Position numbers and translations under genes: made by a program
The notes under the pieces: generated by a model
What the model was told of the DNA's origin: nothing
The model's input: only the letters and a program-made list of their open reading frames with translations
Database searches by the model: none
Source of the DNA: Hyaloperonospora brassicae
Lineage: Eukaryota; Oomycota; Peronosporomycetes; Peronosporales; Peronosporaceae
Length of the DNA: 64,000 bases
Reading direction: 5' to 3'
Assembly (NCBI GenBank): GCA_947650285.1
Contig: CANTFL010000235.1
Span: 124,001-188,000, forward strand
Shown here: piece after piece, positions 11,523 to 21,451 of the stretch
Layout: each line of letters opens with the position of its first letter
How positions within the stretch are numbered: position 1 is the first letter of the stretch

Positions 11523-12248
11523 TCAAGTTTCTTGAGCCACCCTTCCAGTCCAAAATTTTACGTTTTGGACGAATGCGTTCCACGCAGCCAAAAGCGATGC
11601 TTTGTAGCGCTTTTGGTTGCCGTTGTACCATCGATGTCTAAGGAAGACATCGAGATAAAAATCTTCTCCAGCGCGAAAGTTATTCGCGCTGGAACTCAAG
11701 CCGTGAAGCTCAGTTGCATCGAATAAGGGTATTCGATGGTGTTGGCTTGTCTCGTGAGACAAGCTCTGGATGATACGTTCGGGCAAACGCCACGGCTTCG
11801 GCTCATCACGCTTCACAGTGGTACCCTTGTCGGTACCACGGCTCCTAGATTGACGACGGCTCACGCCATCGTCATCACGCTCGTGAGAAGACGCACGAGA
11901 CGGCGGTGGTAAGGAATAAAATTCCTCACCGCCCTGATCATCGTCATCACTGCCGAACAGACTGTGTTGCAACTCACGAGTCCGTTCGTTCGGCAGTGCC
12001 CTTGGCGAATACTGAGGCGTCGCCGGTGAGCGAGACGCCTCTAAATCATTGCCCGAGTCAGACACCTCTGACTCGCCAGAGTTGATGACCTCAACGTCGG
12101 GGTCATCATGCGCACGCGGTGAGGTGCCGCGTGCACCTGCAGCACCTGTTGCTGTAGGCGAAGAAGGAGCAGCAGACGACGAATCGTCTGCCGCAGAGGC
12201 TGGCACAGCACCGGGCTGTGTAGGTCTTGAGTCACCTCGCATAGACAT
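11523..12248 (-). CDS. Antisense 241-aa ORF in Gypsy-1 3' region
   Basis: The ATG is at 12248, next to the 3' end of the element. The first ~150 residues are Ser/Pro/Ala- and Asp-rich, with SDDDD and an SRRQSRSR patch. The last ~80 look folded and aromatic (PWRLPERIIQSL, FLRHRWYNGNQKRY, LAAWNAFVQNVKFW). The sense strand has no pol-related ORF between 11272 and the LTR, so this region seems to exist for the antisense reading. Antisense accessory ORFs near the 3' LTR are known in some plant Ty3/Gypsy lineages. Whether this one is related is untested. Function unknown. Confidence 0.55.
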   Translation of the reverse strand: MSMRGDSRPTQPGAVPASAADDSSSAAPSSPTATGAAGARGTSPRAHDDPDVEVINSGESEVSDSGNDLEASRSPATPQYSPRALPNERTRELQHSLFGSDDDDQGGEEFYSLPPPSRASSHERDDDGVSRRQSRSRGTDKGTTVKRDEPKPWRLPERIIQSLSHETSQHHRIPLFDATELHGLSSSANNFRAGEDFYLDVFLRHRWYNGNQKRYKASLLAAWNAFVQNVKFWTGRVAQET

Positions 12249-12367
12249 GTTAACTATGCGAGGTCAAGCGGAAAGTGAACGGAACGGACCCAACAAGTGC
12301 TCCCTGTCCCAATGGTGGCCAACGGGTGGCCGCCATATTTTCGATAGTCACACGGTGACTAACATTT

Positions 12368-12378
12368 AAGGGGGGTGA
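12368..12378 (+). promoter_or_regulatory. Gypsy-1 polypurine tract
   Basis: aaggggggtga lies directly before the 3' LTR, the expected primer for plus-strand DNA synthesis. Confidence 0.8.
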
Positions 12379-12770
12379 TGTAACGGGGCAGCCCGTTACA
12401 TGGAATTGTCACTTTAAAGAAAGTGACAATAAAGAATATTAAGTTGAATATTCTTTGAACAATATCACCGATAATGGTGATATTGAAGGATCGACCAAAG
12501 GGTCTGCTCATTGGTTGATATCTTGATGATGTCAACCCACCAATCGCCGCAGGACGCGCGCAATGAGTGGTGACGAGACGTTACCATACACTCAGTTATA
12601 TTAGCATAATTAAGTTAAGTCAAACAGAGAGACAGTAGTTAAAAGACTTAATTATATTAATATAACAGTTCTGCTTTTCCCTTATCTACGCTAACTCGCT
12701 TGCCTTGTGTACGTCTGTCGGGGAACCGATACCCTTGCGTTAAGTTCACGCAAGGGTGTGCCCCGTTACA
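12379..12770 (+). repeat. Gypsy-1 3' LTR, 392 bp
   Basis: Same length and ends as the 5' LTR, and about eight mismatches seen by eye. The three stem-loops near its start are preserved. It is followed by the right TSD copy gatgc (12771-12775). Confidence 0.95.
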
Positions 12771-12775
12771 GATGC

Positions 12776-14600
12776 ACTAAACCCACTTACATTACCCCAT
12801 TTGGTCTGGCGCAACCCCAATCCGTTTTAAGCCCAGTAAATGGGACACTGGAGCGACCTTTGTTGGTGTATCGGTGGCTGAACATGGTCGAGGTGATATC
12901 GCTGAGCGCGGGAGTTGGAGGGCAAAATGTTTTTGCCCAAATTGAAAGACACATTTGACGGCGATGGTGGCGTTAAGGTGGATACCACCGACGTTTTTAA
13001 CACCGCCCTTTTCACCGATCGAAAGACAGACGTGTCCCTTCTCGGACGGGTGGACACGCAATGGTTACAGTATGCCTCGCTCATCAACCTTTCATGGCTC
13101 CTGTCTCGTGATGGATCCAGGTACAATATCAAATGTTCGAGTTTCGCGGCAGGAAAAGCAACACTAGGATATGCCCTAGCTGGACATGAATCTGCCTGGA
13201 AAAATTGCGCTCCATTCCAAGAACGGCGTATGCTACAACGGTTCATACCGCGATAACCCGACATTTCGCGGGCTTCTGCTACGCATTGTTGTACAACTTT
13301 CCTGAGCTTCTCATCCTACCGCTTACACCGAGGACACTTACACCGTACCTGGAGAAGCCACCTTAACATATTTCACGGGTTCTGGACGAAAGTGTCAGGC
13401 AACTTATGATCTACAACAAGGGCTTATCGCAGCCGATTTCTCCGGTAAATACCATGGCGGGCTGTGACCAGGTTGCTTCTCGCGCACATGTCACGCCTCT
13501 ACGCTTTGCTGCACACAAAACGATGACACGAATCACCCAGATATGGACAGGCACGTGTCGCTGGCCACCCCGTGCTCAGGCCTAAAAGAAAGTTGTATCA
13601 CGGTTGCGCTACACAGCAGGGATTATCAAGTGAGACTAACGATCACAAAGCCGGGAACACGCACTTGTAGCACCCAGTCTCGAAATGGTGCCTTGGCGCG
13701 ATCTACGCCGCATCCATGACACATCTCCGTGTGTATCGCACCATCATGCGGTAGCCCAATTCAGGTTGCGTAGAGCTCTCTCATGTTTCCGCAATTCCGC
13801 CTACCAACCTGGGGGTGGTCAATGGGAATACGTGCTGGCGAGAGTGCGCTCGGCATTGGGTGATAAGCTTTCGCAACACATTGAGCCTCCATTCCTGCTG
13901 CCACGTGCTCTACCAACCTCTGCAACGGACATGTTTTTGCTATTCTTCGATAGTTGCTCACGGGGATACCCCGGCCCAGGAGGCTCAGGCTCCGTTATTG
14001 TACGTGTTCAGCCACAGGCACATGCCGCTACTTTCGTCTGGATGGCTAGTATCTCTCTTGAAGCGAAGACGACGACAAGCATTTCTGCCGCATATACCGG
14101 TCTTATTCATGGACTACGGCAGGCAAAACACGGCAATTTTCTACCGCTGCATGTCATCGGGGACAGTGTACTGCTAATCAACCAACTCCGGGGTAATCGC
14201 TCCCCTCTCGAGCCGTACCTCGCTGCATTGTACTGAGAAGCGCGAGCTCTTGCCGACGATGTCTCAGTCGCCAGCTGGGCTCCCCACATCCGAGAATATA
14301 ATAGGATGGCTGACCTTGCAGCGAGCTTTGTGGTGCATACCAAGGCAACTCTTCAGGTTCACCTCCCCCTACAGATGCACCGTTTCGGACATCATACGTT
14401 ACATCCAGCACGACGTCAACCACTGGCTCAAGACATCGACCGAATTCGACAGTGGATCGACGCTCCGCAACAAGCAGATTGTCCGCGAGCGGGCATTGCC
14501 AGCACAACGAATGATGGCCAGGAGAACCGCTCTTCGCGCGGTGGCGCCCTCATACACCATAGATAGTACCCCTCTCTCGCACGGGTATTGTTGGTCGATA
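12776..14600 (+). pseudogene. LINE 3' part with RNase H domain
   Basis: This continues the LINE interrupted at 4784. 12776-13680 is degraded connection sequence in several frames. An RNase H domain follows at about 13930-14330: LFFDSCSRGYPGPGGSG with the first catalytic Asp, an SLEAK segment with the Glu, and VIGDSVLLINQL with the next Asp. After a TGA at 14234 comes REYNRMADLAAS with the last one. RNase H after RT occurs in several non-LTR clades. I place the end near 14600 only because recognisable coding stops there. Inactive. Confidence 0.65.
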
Positions 14601-15480
14601 ACGTTCCTCAATATACCTCACCTTCAACAACAAGCTTCCAGAGCATCACACCATGTGGTAAGTCACGTGCAATCAGCGGATCAGTGGACACGGCGTTGCT
14701 AACCTGGCTCAGACATTCCACACGTCTTGTACACTTACATAACGTTACATAGACCGTCTGTTCTTCTCTCTCCTCTTTTCTTCGGGGATGGGCCAGCACA
14801 ACATTGTTTCTCGAACCTGTTGTAAACATGTACACTCCTGTGGGATCAGTGCATCTGCGCAAGAGACCGAATGTGTCTGAACAAACGCGTAATCGTTCAC
14901 ATTGAGAAAGAGAAAACACGTCGGCGCTTTGGCAAAGTATGACGATAACTGAGACGGTTCGTTCGGTGTGATCTACAGTGAAGACGCGACGCCATACACT
15001 GAATCGACTCGCGCGTGACGTCGAGAGCTGCTTTTTGCCTGACCACATCTCTTGCGGCCCACGCTTTGCGATATGCGCGGGCAGAGCGGTACATGGAGAA
15101 GTGCGATGCTCAGCAAGTGCATACGTTGCAACTCGCTCGACCAATGGCGTGAATTGGGTCGCTCGATGAGCTCAGACAACGCAAGTCGAAAGAAGACACG
15201 AACAAATGTATCGCACAGTCACAGCAGCATCACTGAAAGCTCCAGTTGGGCTGCTACGTGCGAAGACCGCCCCACGACTTTGACGAGCTTTTCCTTTTCG
15301 AGCAACTGCACGACGATCGATGGCATACACAAGTGGGACCTCGACGTGCATTCGGTGGTCGACGGACGAGGATGTTCGATCTAATGTACGCTCCTGACCT
15401 CGCGACGGGGATTGCGTGACTCCTTTATTTGACGTTGGCCACAACATGAGATGTATGCAGCCAGGACTACCTGCGTTGAC
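14601..15480. other. No gene recognised
   Basis: Overlapping frames on both strands and no recognisable domain. It may be LINE 3' sequence plus the upstream region of the BED-like ORF that begins at 15481. Confidence 0.35.
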
Positions 15481-15481
15481 A

Positions 15482-15486
15482 TGCAG
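15482..15486. repeat. Gypsy-2 target-site duplication, left copy (tgcag)
   Basis: Exactly repeated at 20794-20798. With the a at 15481 it forms the ATG of the interrupted BED-like ORF. Confidence 0.9.
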
Positions 15487-15786
15487 TGTAGCGCAAGGCT
15501 CTATTTCCAAAATGAATATCGACGTCATGTACGCGCACGGTGTGCAATCTTGCTCCAGAATAATTGCGGTTGACTTCGTATGCGCGCACGTTGTGCAATT
15601 CCGCTCCAGAATGGTTGCGGACCGACCGTATAAGAGCACGTTGTGCAATCCATCGAGTTTAGTCCCAGTCAAAATCGACAATGCATGGATTCCAGAAGGC
15701 TTAGAGTAGCAGCTTGCGTGTGAACTAAGGACCTAATGCAATCACTTTTGTATTCTCCGTCAAGGCATTGCATCCCAGGCACCACA
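15487..15786 (+). repeat. Gypsy-2 5' LTR, 300 bp
   Basis: It contains an extra 51-bp unit: the block gcgcac-gtgtgcaat through ccagaat-ttgcgg occurs twice in tandem near 15534-15620. Outside this unit it differs from the 3' LTR at few positions, mostly in the first 80 bp. Confidence 0.9.
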
Positions 15787-15894
15787 TCTGGTAGCACTTG
15801 TTGGACTGAAGACTTACACGCAGACCCGGAACCCGACCCCGATCTGACAGCGAAAAGCTGTGCGAAGTTTATGGACGCCATTAGCGGGCCGTCA

Positions 15895-16881
15895 AATGCT
15901 GATCTCATGCAAAGCATGTTGGCGATGATTTTCGCAGCAAGAAGAAACGATGAGAAAGATGGCTGAGGCTACAGCACTAAAGGACTTACGATTGGACGCA
16001 GTAAAGGCTCCCCGGTATGGAGGGTAAGTACAAGAATCGTTTGCGCTTTTTAAAGAACAAGTACAGCATTACTTTACAGTGGGGCGTGTCAATCGGAAGT
16101 GAGCGACGATGGCAGATACAATCATTCCAACCATTTGTTCATGCTCGTAGGCACTGCAGCGGGATGGTTTGTTTGGTCACGAAACAGGATCACGACTGTG
16201 GATGAGCTCTTTTTTCATCTGGAGCAAGAGTTCGTACCAGCAGACCTTCAGGTACGTCTCCGTGACCAGCTTTAAAACCTGGATCAGGCTCAATGCCGGG
16301 ACGTTGGGGATTTTGTTAATCGCTTTCGTTAGCTGATGATTTAGGTCCGAAATTTGAGTGATGTCGCCTCCATTTTCTATTTCACTCAGGGATTAAAGCA
16401 CCAAACTCGCGCCGAAGTCGAGTACAGATAATGCTCATCGTTGAGTCAAGCGATCAATGTTGCTTATGATTTCGAGCGATCGCATTTTGGCGCCGGGACC
16501 GCCAGACGCGCACAGCCGTTTCGTAGACTAGAAATTAGGCCGCGTCCGCGCTTTGAAGATGCCCGACCAGAGCCTATCGAAATTGATAACGTACAAGTGG
16601 TGTCTAAGGAAGAATGCTTTCAGCGTAAATTGTGCTTTTATTGTAAACAGCCAGGACATCGACTCGCAGAATGTCCGACGAGGCCACGAAACCAGAGCTC
16701 ATCGCGACCGAATGGGAGAATCAGCATGATCGATAGTGTGCAAGAGACGAAAGAAGACGATGGAAGTGGGATCGTGTTCGATCAATACACTATCAACACT
16801 GTTGAAGTACACGTGATCGATCAACAGCCATCTTTGCTGAGTAAACGCGGTATGATTGATGATGTGCACGTGACAATTTGA
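15895..16881 (+). pseudogene. Gypsy-2 Gag with CCHC zinc knuckle
   Basis: The first half (15895-16435) is broken by stops but keeps retrotransposon Gag features (TVDELFFHLEQEF, GDFVNRFR). The second half is open on 16441-16881 and carries a complete zinc knuckle, CFYCKQPGHRLAEC, near 16630-16671. It ends in TGA just before the protease active site. Confidence 0.7.
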
Positions 16882-17127
16882 TTGGATTGTGGAGCTTCGA
16901 CAAACGTGATTCGTCCAGGTCTTGCGTCACGAGTCATCAGTAAACATCGGGGACAGATGAAGAGGTTGGATGGTTCTCTAACTTCGCCAGCCGAGTTGTC
17001 GACAGTCGAAGCAACTGCTCGAATGAGTGAAACAGAATTTGCATATATGATCGTTACGGCGAGTCCCTTAGATGCTGATCAAGGCGTCATTTTAGGGCTT
17101 CCGTGGTTTCGCGATTACGCCCCGTAG
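16882..17127 (+). pseudogene. Gypsy-2 aspartic protease
   Basis: The active site LDCGASTNV follows a TGA at 16879-16881, and the second signature ILGLPWFRDYAP ends in a TAG. Both ends need the polyprotein frame, so this is a decayed retropepsin. Confidence 0.7.
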
Positions 17128-17354
17128 GTGGACCGGATCTCCGGAAAATATTACACCAAAAGGCTCCCGCTAACTGCGATGGCATGAACGATAATAGGTT
17201 GGCCCAGCCTGATCAGTATAATCAAGGCCCTGTAGGAAGTGAACGTTCGCGACCATTGTATGTGCGAAGAAACGAATCCGCTGATATTTACATGGTATAA
17301 GTATCCCCTGTTACCGCAAGCGATATCATCCCTGCATGGGTTTGTGATCTTATA

Positions 17355-18212
17355 TTGGAATATAGCGATGTTTTCCCAGAAAAGCTTCTTGATGGTCTCC
17401 CGCCGACGCGTGCTGTGCAGTTCGAAGTTGAGATGAAACCGGATGCCATTCCCAGCTCTCGAGCCCCCTTTCGTTTGTCCAAGACGGAGCAAGCAGCGCT
17501 CGAGTCATTCGTGACAGAGAATCTTAAAAAAGGCTGGGTAGAAGTCTCAAACTCACTGTGGGTTTCCAACGTCTTTGGTATACCAAAAAACGACCATGTT
17601 ACTGGACATGCTCCCACCCGGGGTGAGTGGCTTCGGTCAGGAAATTGCTCGCAACCTATTCGCTAGGGTATTGATTATCGATACGTGAACAGTCAGACCA
17701 AGATTTCAAAAATTCCTCTGCCCCTTATTGAGGAGCTTTTTGATCAAATGACAGGCTGTAATGTTTACACTGTGATAGACTTGGCTCAAGGATATCATCA
17801 GATGCTTGTAAACGAACCCAGCCGTCAATTCACGGCTTTTCGGACTCACAAGGAGACATACCAATGGTGTGTTGCACCTATGGGCTTGGCAGGAATGCCA
17901 GGCGTCTGGTCTCGACTTATTCGGGTCATCTTCGTTAAATTTGACTTCGTGGTTGTCTACCTTAACGACATTTGCGTCTTTTCCAAGTCGAACGTAGATC
18001 ACATTCGGCAACTGCACGAATTGTTTAAGGTACTGAGCCAAGAGAAGCTCTACGCACATTGGCGGAAGTGCTCTTTTGGCAAGGACAGTGTAGCGTTTTT
18101 AGGCCATACAATATCAAAGAATGGCTTGAGTGTGGGTCAGCGGAAGACAACAGCTATTGAGCAGATGAAGGCATCAAGCATGCGGAAAGAACCAATGAGC
18201 TTCTCGGATTAG
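17355..18212 (+). pseudogene. Gypsy-2 reverse transcriptase, YLDD altered to YLND
   Basis: Ty3-type RT: EYSDVFPEKL near 17357, then a stop at about 17665, TVIDLAQGYHQ near 17770 and FTAFRTHKETYQW near 17830. The metal-binding box reads Tyr-Leu-Asn-Asp at 17958-17969, so one catalytic Asp of YLDD is Asn (codon aac 17964-17966). FLGHTISKNGL is at about 18097. Inactive on two counts. Confidence 0.75.
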
Positions 18213-18236
18213 CTGGAAACTATCGACGGTGTATCT

Positions 18237-18780
18237 GTGCTTTTGCACCAATTGCACTACCCCTTACTAATCTCGTTAAAAAGGAAGTGCGGTGGGAGTG
18301 GTCGCACAATCAAGACAAAGCATTTCGAGACTGAAAGGTCGTCCTACATACAACAAGCACCTGTGCTACAGCTACCAAAATTCTCGATACCGTTTACTGT
18401 CACCACAGATGCTTCCGGGTGCTGCACGGGTGGCGTACTGTCTTAGATTATAGATGGCAAAGATCACCCCATCGCGTTTTACTCTAAAACATTTGGGGTT
18501 CATGAGCAAGCGTGGCCTGCCTACGAACAAAAGCTATTAGCGATCAAGACAGCTCTTTTCTAAATGGCGCCATTACCTTCATGGACGCTCATTCGATGTG
18601 TTTACGGACAATACCGCGTGCCGCTGGATGCCTTATCATCCCATGGTTACACCAAAATTGGCTCAAATGTTGACATTTTTTCACAATTTGACTTAACGTT
18701 GCACCATGTCAAAGGCTCCTCGAACGTGGTCGCCGATGCTTTGTCACGGCCGAACGGGGTCACTCCGCTCGCAGACCCTT
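18237..18780 (+). pseudogene. Gypsy-2 RNase H
   Basis: TTDASGCCTGGVLS near 18408 marks the first catalytic Asp. A stop follows at about 18444, then KTFGVHEQAWPAYEQKLLAI in another frame, and LHHVKGSSNVVADALSRP near 18700, the usual end of Ty3 RNase H. Confidence 0.65.
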
Positions 18781-18789
18781 TATTAGCTT

Positions 18790-19853
18790 CCATGCCTCGT
18801 ATTCATGACTGTGGGCAGCAGTGCGTTGCTCGCGATACAATTCTGCGTCGTCACGGTCTCCAGTTAACAGCTCTGTGCTCTCTCTCGCGTCTCGATCAAG
18901 AACTTCTGCTCGATGTGCATGACTTTAGGGGGGTGGGTGGTGCACTTCACCACGTTGATGTAAATCTGATTCAACAAGTACAAGTGCAGGATCAATTTCA
19001 GCGCATCGGGTTCGTGATATCAAGTGTGCACCTCTCCTCTGCGATAAAGAAATCGTCTAAGGCCGGCTACGCGCATGATCCGGAGTTCAAGAGTGCTCTA
19101 AGCAACGTTAATGAGAAGAACGTGTTGAAGAATGAGCTTCTTTAGCTGAAGACAAAGCATGCTGTCAATCGACCCTGCGTTCCAGCGGACAATCGCTTGA
19201 TCACCAATATCCTCCGAGAACATCACGATGGGAACACAGCGGTACATCCAGGAATACGTCGCACTCAGTTAAAGGGGGCGCAGTGGTACTTTTGGCCAAA
19301 CTTGGAACAGGATGTACGCGATTATGTATCAAGCTGTGGTACTTGTGTGCGGTGGACGACGAGCACACTGAAGAAAAATGGAAAGCTCATGCCTTTACCT
19401 ATACCAGAAGACTGTTGAGAAGTTGTATCGAAGAATTTTAATACGGGACTGCCAGTGTCAAGCGGGTTTGACGCGATCATGATTGTAGTTGATAAATTGT
19501 CGAAACGTCCAAGATATGCTGCCACGCACACCAACGTCGACGCGCCACAAGTTGCTAAACTTTTCTTTGATGTTGTAGTTTGCTATCACGGTCTACCGAA
19601 GGTCATCATAAGTGATCGCGACCCGAAATTTACGTCCAACTTTTGGAGATCTCTCATGGCGGTCATGGGCACTAAGCTTTCAATGGCGACATCGTACCGC
19701 GCACAAGCGGACGGTCAAACAGAGCGTCAAAATTTAATTTTGGAAGATGCTCTACGATGCATGGTGTCGTGCCATGGAAGTGACTGGTCAGAGCATCTCA
19801 GTACTATCGAGTGTGCGCACGATACACTGGTAAGCAAGTCTATCCAGCTCTGA
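18790..19853 (+). pseudogene. Gypsy-2 integrase
   Basis: The zinc domain is near 19210-19360 (REHHDG, HPGIRRT, CGTCVRW). A stop at 19416 interrupts it. The core has MIVVDKLSKRPRY near 19480, VIISDRDPKFTS near 19605 and AQADGQTERQN near 19705, so the DDE residues appear present. It ends at 19851. Confidence 0.75.
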
Positions 19854-19916
19854 CCATTCGAAATTGACACGGGTCGGAAAGGCAGCAACGCAGTAACAGG
19901 CGATTCCAGTGACGCC

Positions 19917-20499
19917 GTGACGAAGATAGGTATATCCGAGTACGCCAAAATAATTGCAGACAGAAGACAGAAGATCATCGAATTTGCACATAAGAAGTTG
20001 GAGAATGCTCAACAGAAACAAAAGGAGTATTACAACAGTAAACGCAGCAGTGTTACGTTTAATGCTGGGTACATGGTTATGCTTGACGCTAGACATCTCA
20101 ATCTACGCCATCGCAACAACGGACAAGATGCAACAAATTTAAAGCTAGTTGCGAAGAAGATTGGGCCGTGCAAGATTGAGAAAATGGTTAACCAGAATGC
20201 GGCCGAACTTACTCTCCCTCGATCACTTATCAAGTTGCACCCGAGCTTCAACATCGATTTGTTAAGCCACTTTGTGTCCAAACCCTGTGCGGTTTAACAG
20301 TCGACCGGTGCCGAAAGCAGTACCAGTGATACTTGATGAAGCCACCGGTGACGAGTTGCACATTGTGGAAGCGCTTGTCAAAAAGCGCGTGGTTAGCATA
20401 CAACCGGAGTGGCTCGTCCAGTGGCAAAAACTTCCAGAGCGTGAGTGTACCTGGAAAAGCAAAAAAACATCAGACACGTTACACATTGGTGCGATTTAG
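19917..20499 (+). pseudogene. Gypsy-2 integrase tail and chromodomain
   Basis: Tail motifs VMLDARHLNLR and KKIGPCKIEKMVN lie near 20070-20190. A frame change at about 20297 leads into a short chromodomain (HIVEALVKKRV, WLVQWQKLPERECTWK) at about 20360-20460, close to the 3' LTR. Confidence 0.65.
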
Positions 20500-20544
20500 T
20501 GCAAGACTTCCTAATGCACCAACGCGAGCTCCGCTCGGGGAGGA

Positions 20545-20793
20545 TGTAGCGCAAGGCGCTATTTCCAGAATGACTTTCGACGTCGTTTACGCGCACGGTG
20601 TGCAATCCCGCTCCAGAATGGTTGCGGACCGACCGTATAAGAGCACGTTGTGCAATCCATCGAGTTTAGTCCCAGTTAAAATCGACAATGCATGGATTCC
20701 AGAAGGCTTAGAGTAGCAGCTTGCGTGTGAACTAAGGACCTAATGCAATCACTTTTGTATTCTCCGTCAAGGCATTGCATCCCAGGCACCACA
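20545..20793 (+). repeat. Gypsy-2 3' LTR, 249 bp
   Basis: Matches the 5' LTR except for lacking the 51-bp duplication and a handful of substitutions. It follows the purine tract at 20535-20544, and the TSD tgcag follows it. Confidence 0.95.
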
Positions 20794-21299
20794 TGCAGAG
20801 TCGACCGGCGCATACGGAAGGACCGAGTGCAAAGTGGCCCGCGACTTGGCCGTATCTTGCGTTTTGGTCGGAGGACGAGCAGAACGGAGGCGTCGCCAGA
20901 GTCACATGTCGAGCATGCAACACAACGCGTAGTGAGATGCTGGCCGCGCATACAGTACACCGTTGCTATGGAGCACTTATTCGACCATCAGACCTCTCTT
21001 GCGAGTCGTGCAGTAGTGTATCAATGAAAGCGCAGACGCTGTTGTGTTTTGTGATAGCTGAAGCTCGTGCGAATGCAGCAAAGGACACACTCGACTATGC
21101 TGTCTCCGGCTTTCACAATGGAGGAGAGTCACGCACGACATGTGCGAGCTCCAACCAACTCAAGCGTTGGTCGTTGCCGCTCCCTTGCAAACAAAAGCGC
21201 GTGTCGGGATCACGTTACCATTTGTCTTTCGTGCCACACAAACAACGGGATCAACAAACAACATTGGACTTACACGTTTTGCTATTCTACGCTCCTTAG
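20793..21299 (+). pseudogene. BED-zinc-finger-like ORF split from its 5' flank by Gypsy-2
   Basis: The ATG spans the LTR-TSD junction (20793-20795). The empty-site ATG would be at 15481-15483, so the insertion sits at the start codon. The 168-residue frame has PYLAFW, CRAC, then HTVHRC, the W/F-C-x2-C-H-C spacing of BED fingers in hAT-type transposases and host-derived proteins. Nothing recognisable follows, and a neighbouring frame at 21140-21376 may be its decayed continuation. Probably a truncated hAT-type N-terminus. Upstream control is lost. Confidence 0.35.
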
Positions 21300-21451
21300 C
21301 AGTCAGTACAGGACGTGGTAACTGGTTCAGTGTGGCGGCAGCGCTGGTCTCCGTATCCTCTTCCAGTCTGAGATAGCATCACGTTCACTTGTTGGTGATG
21401 CGCGCGAAGGCGACGCCGTTTGAACAGCTACTCGGTCCCTTAATTCTTTGA

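Larger units (their letters stand above)
4790..12770 (+). mobile_element. Gypsy-1: full-length Ty3/Gypsy element, 7981 bp
   Basis: Complete LTR retrotransposon with 392-bp LTRs (4790-5181 and 12379-12770), a perfect 5-bp TSD, a tggtagcac primer-binding site at 5184, a G-rich polypurine tract at 12368-12378, and Gag, protease, RT, RNase H, integrase and a C-terminal chromodomain in Ty3 order. By eye the LTRs differ at about eight positions, so the insertion is fairly recent, yet almost every coding domain carries nonsense changes. The copy was probably mobilised in trans. The whole element, LTRs included, is packed with short hairpins, and its 3' third has antisense ORFs. It splits a LINE. Confidence 0.95.
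4790..12770. repeat. Hairpin tiling across Gypsy-1
   Basis: Perfect inverted repeats with short loops recur every few tens of bases. Those checked base by base with stems of at least 10 bp are 4816-4841, 4842-4867, 4871-4896, 6514-6534, 6719-6745, 6849-6874, 6965-6991, 7181-7208, 8065-8088, 8235-8257, 9288-9310, 10330-10357, 11667-11693 and 12234-12264. Many 8-9-bp stems lie between them (for example 6189-6208, 8166-8190, 8195-8214 and 9226-9248). For random sequence, 4^-10 per position times about 10 loop lengths times 8000 positions gives roughly 0.1 expected. Gypsy-2 and the LINE show nothing similar. Confidence 0.85.
15487..20793 (+). mobile_element. Gypsy-2: full-length chromodomain Ty3/Gypsy, 5307 bp
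   Basis: LTRs begin TGTAGCGC and end CACCACA. The primer site tggtagcacttg starts at 15789. The purine tract cggggagga precedes the 3' LTR, and the TSD tgcag is perfect. Gag, protease, RT, RNase H, integrase and chromodomain follow in order, with several stops. The LTRs differ in length (300 against 249 bp) because the left one has an internal 51-bp tandem duplication. It is unrelated in sequence to Gypsy-1, has no hairpin tiling, and is inactive as it stands. Confidence 0.95.

Noticed and set aside
4790..12770. Regular hairpins as a CRISPR array
   Set aside because: Stems differ in sequence from one another, there is no constant repeat, and the context is a eukaryotic retroelement.
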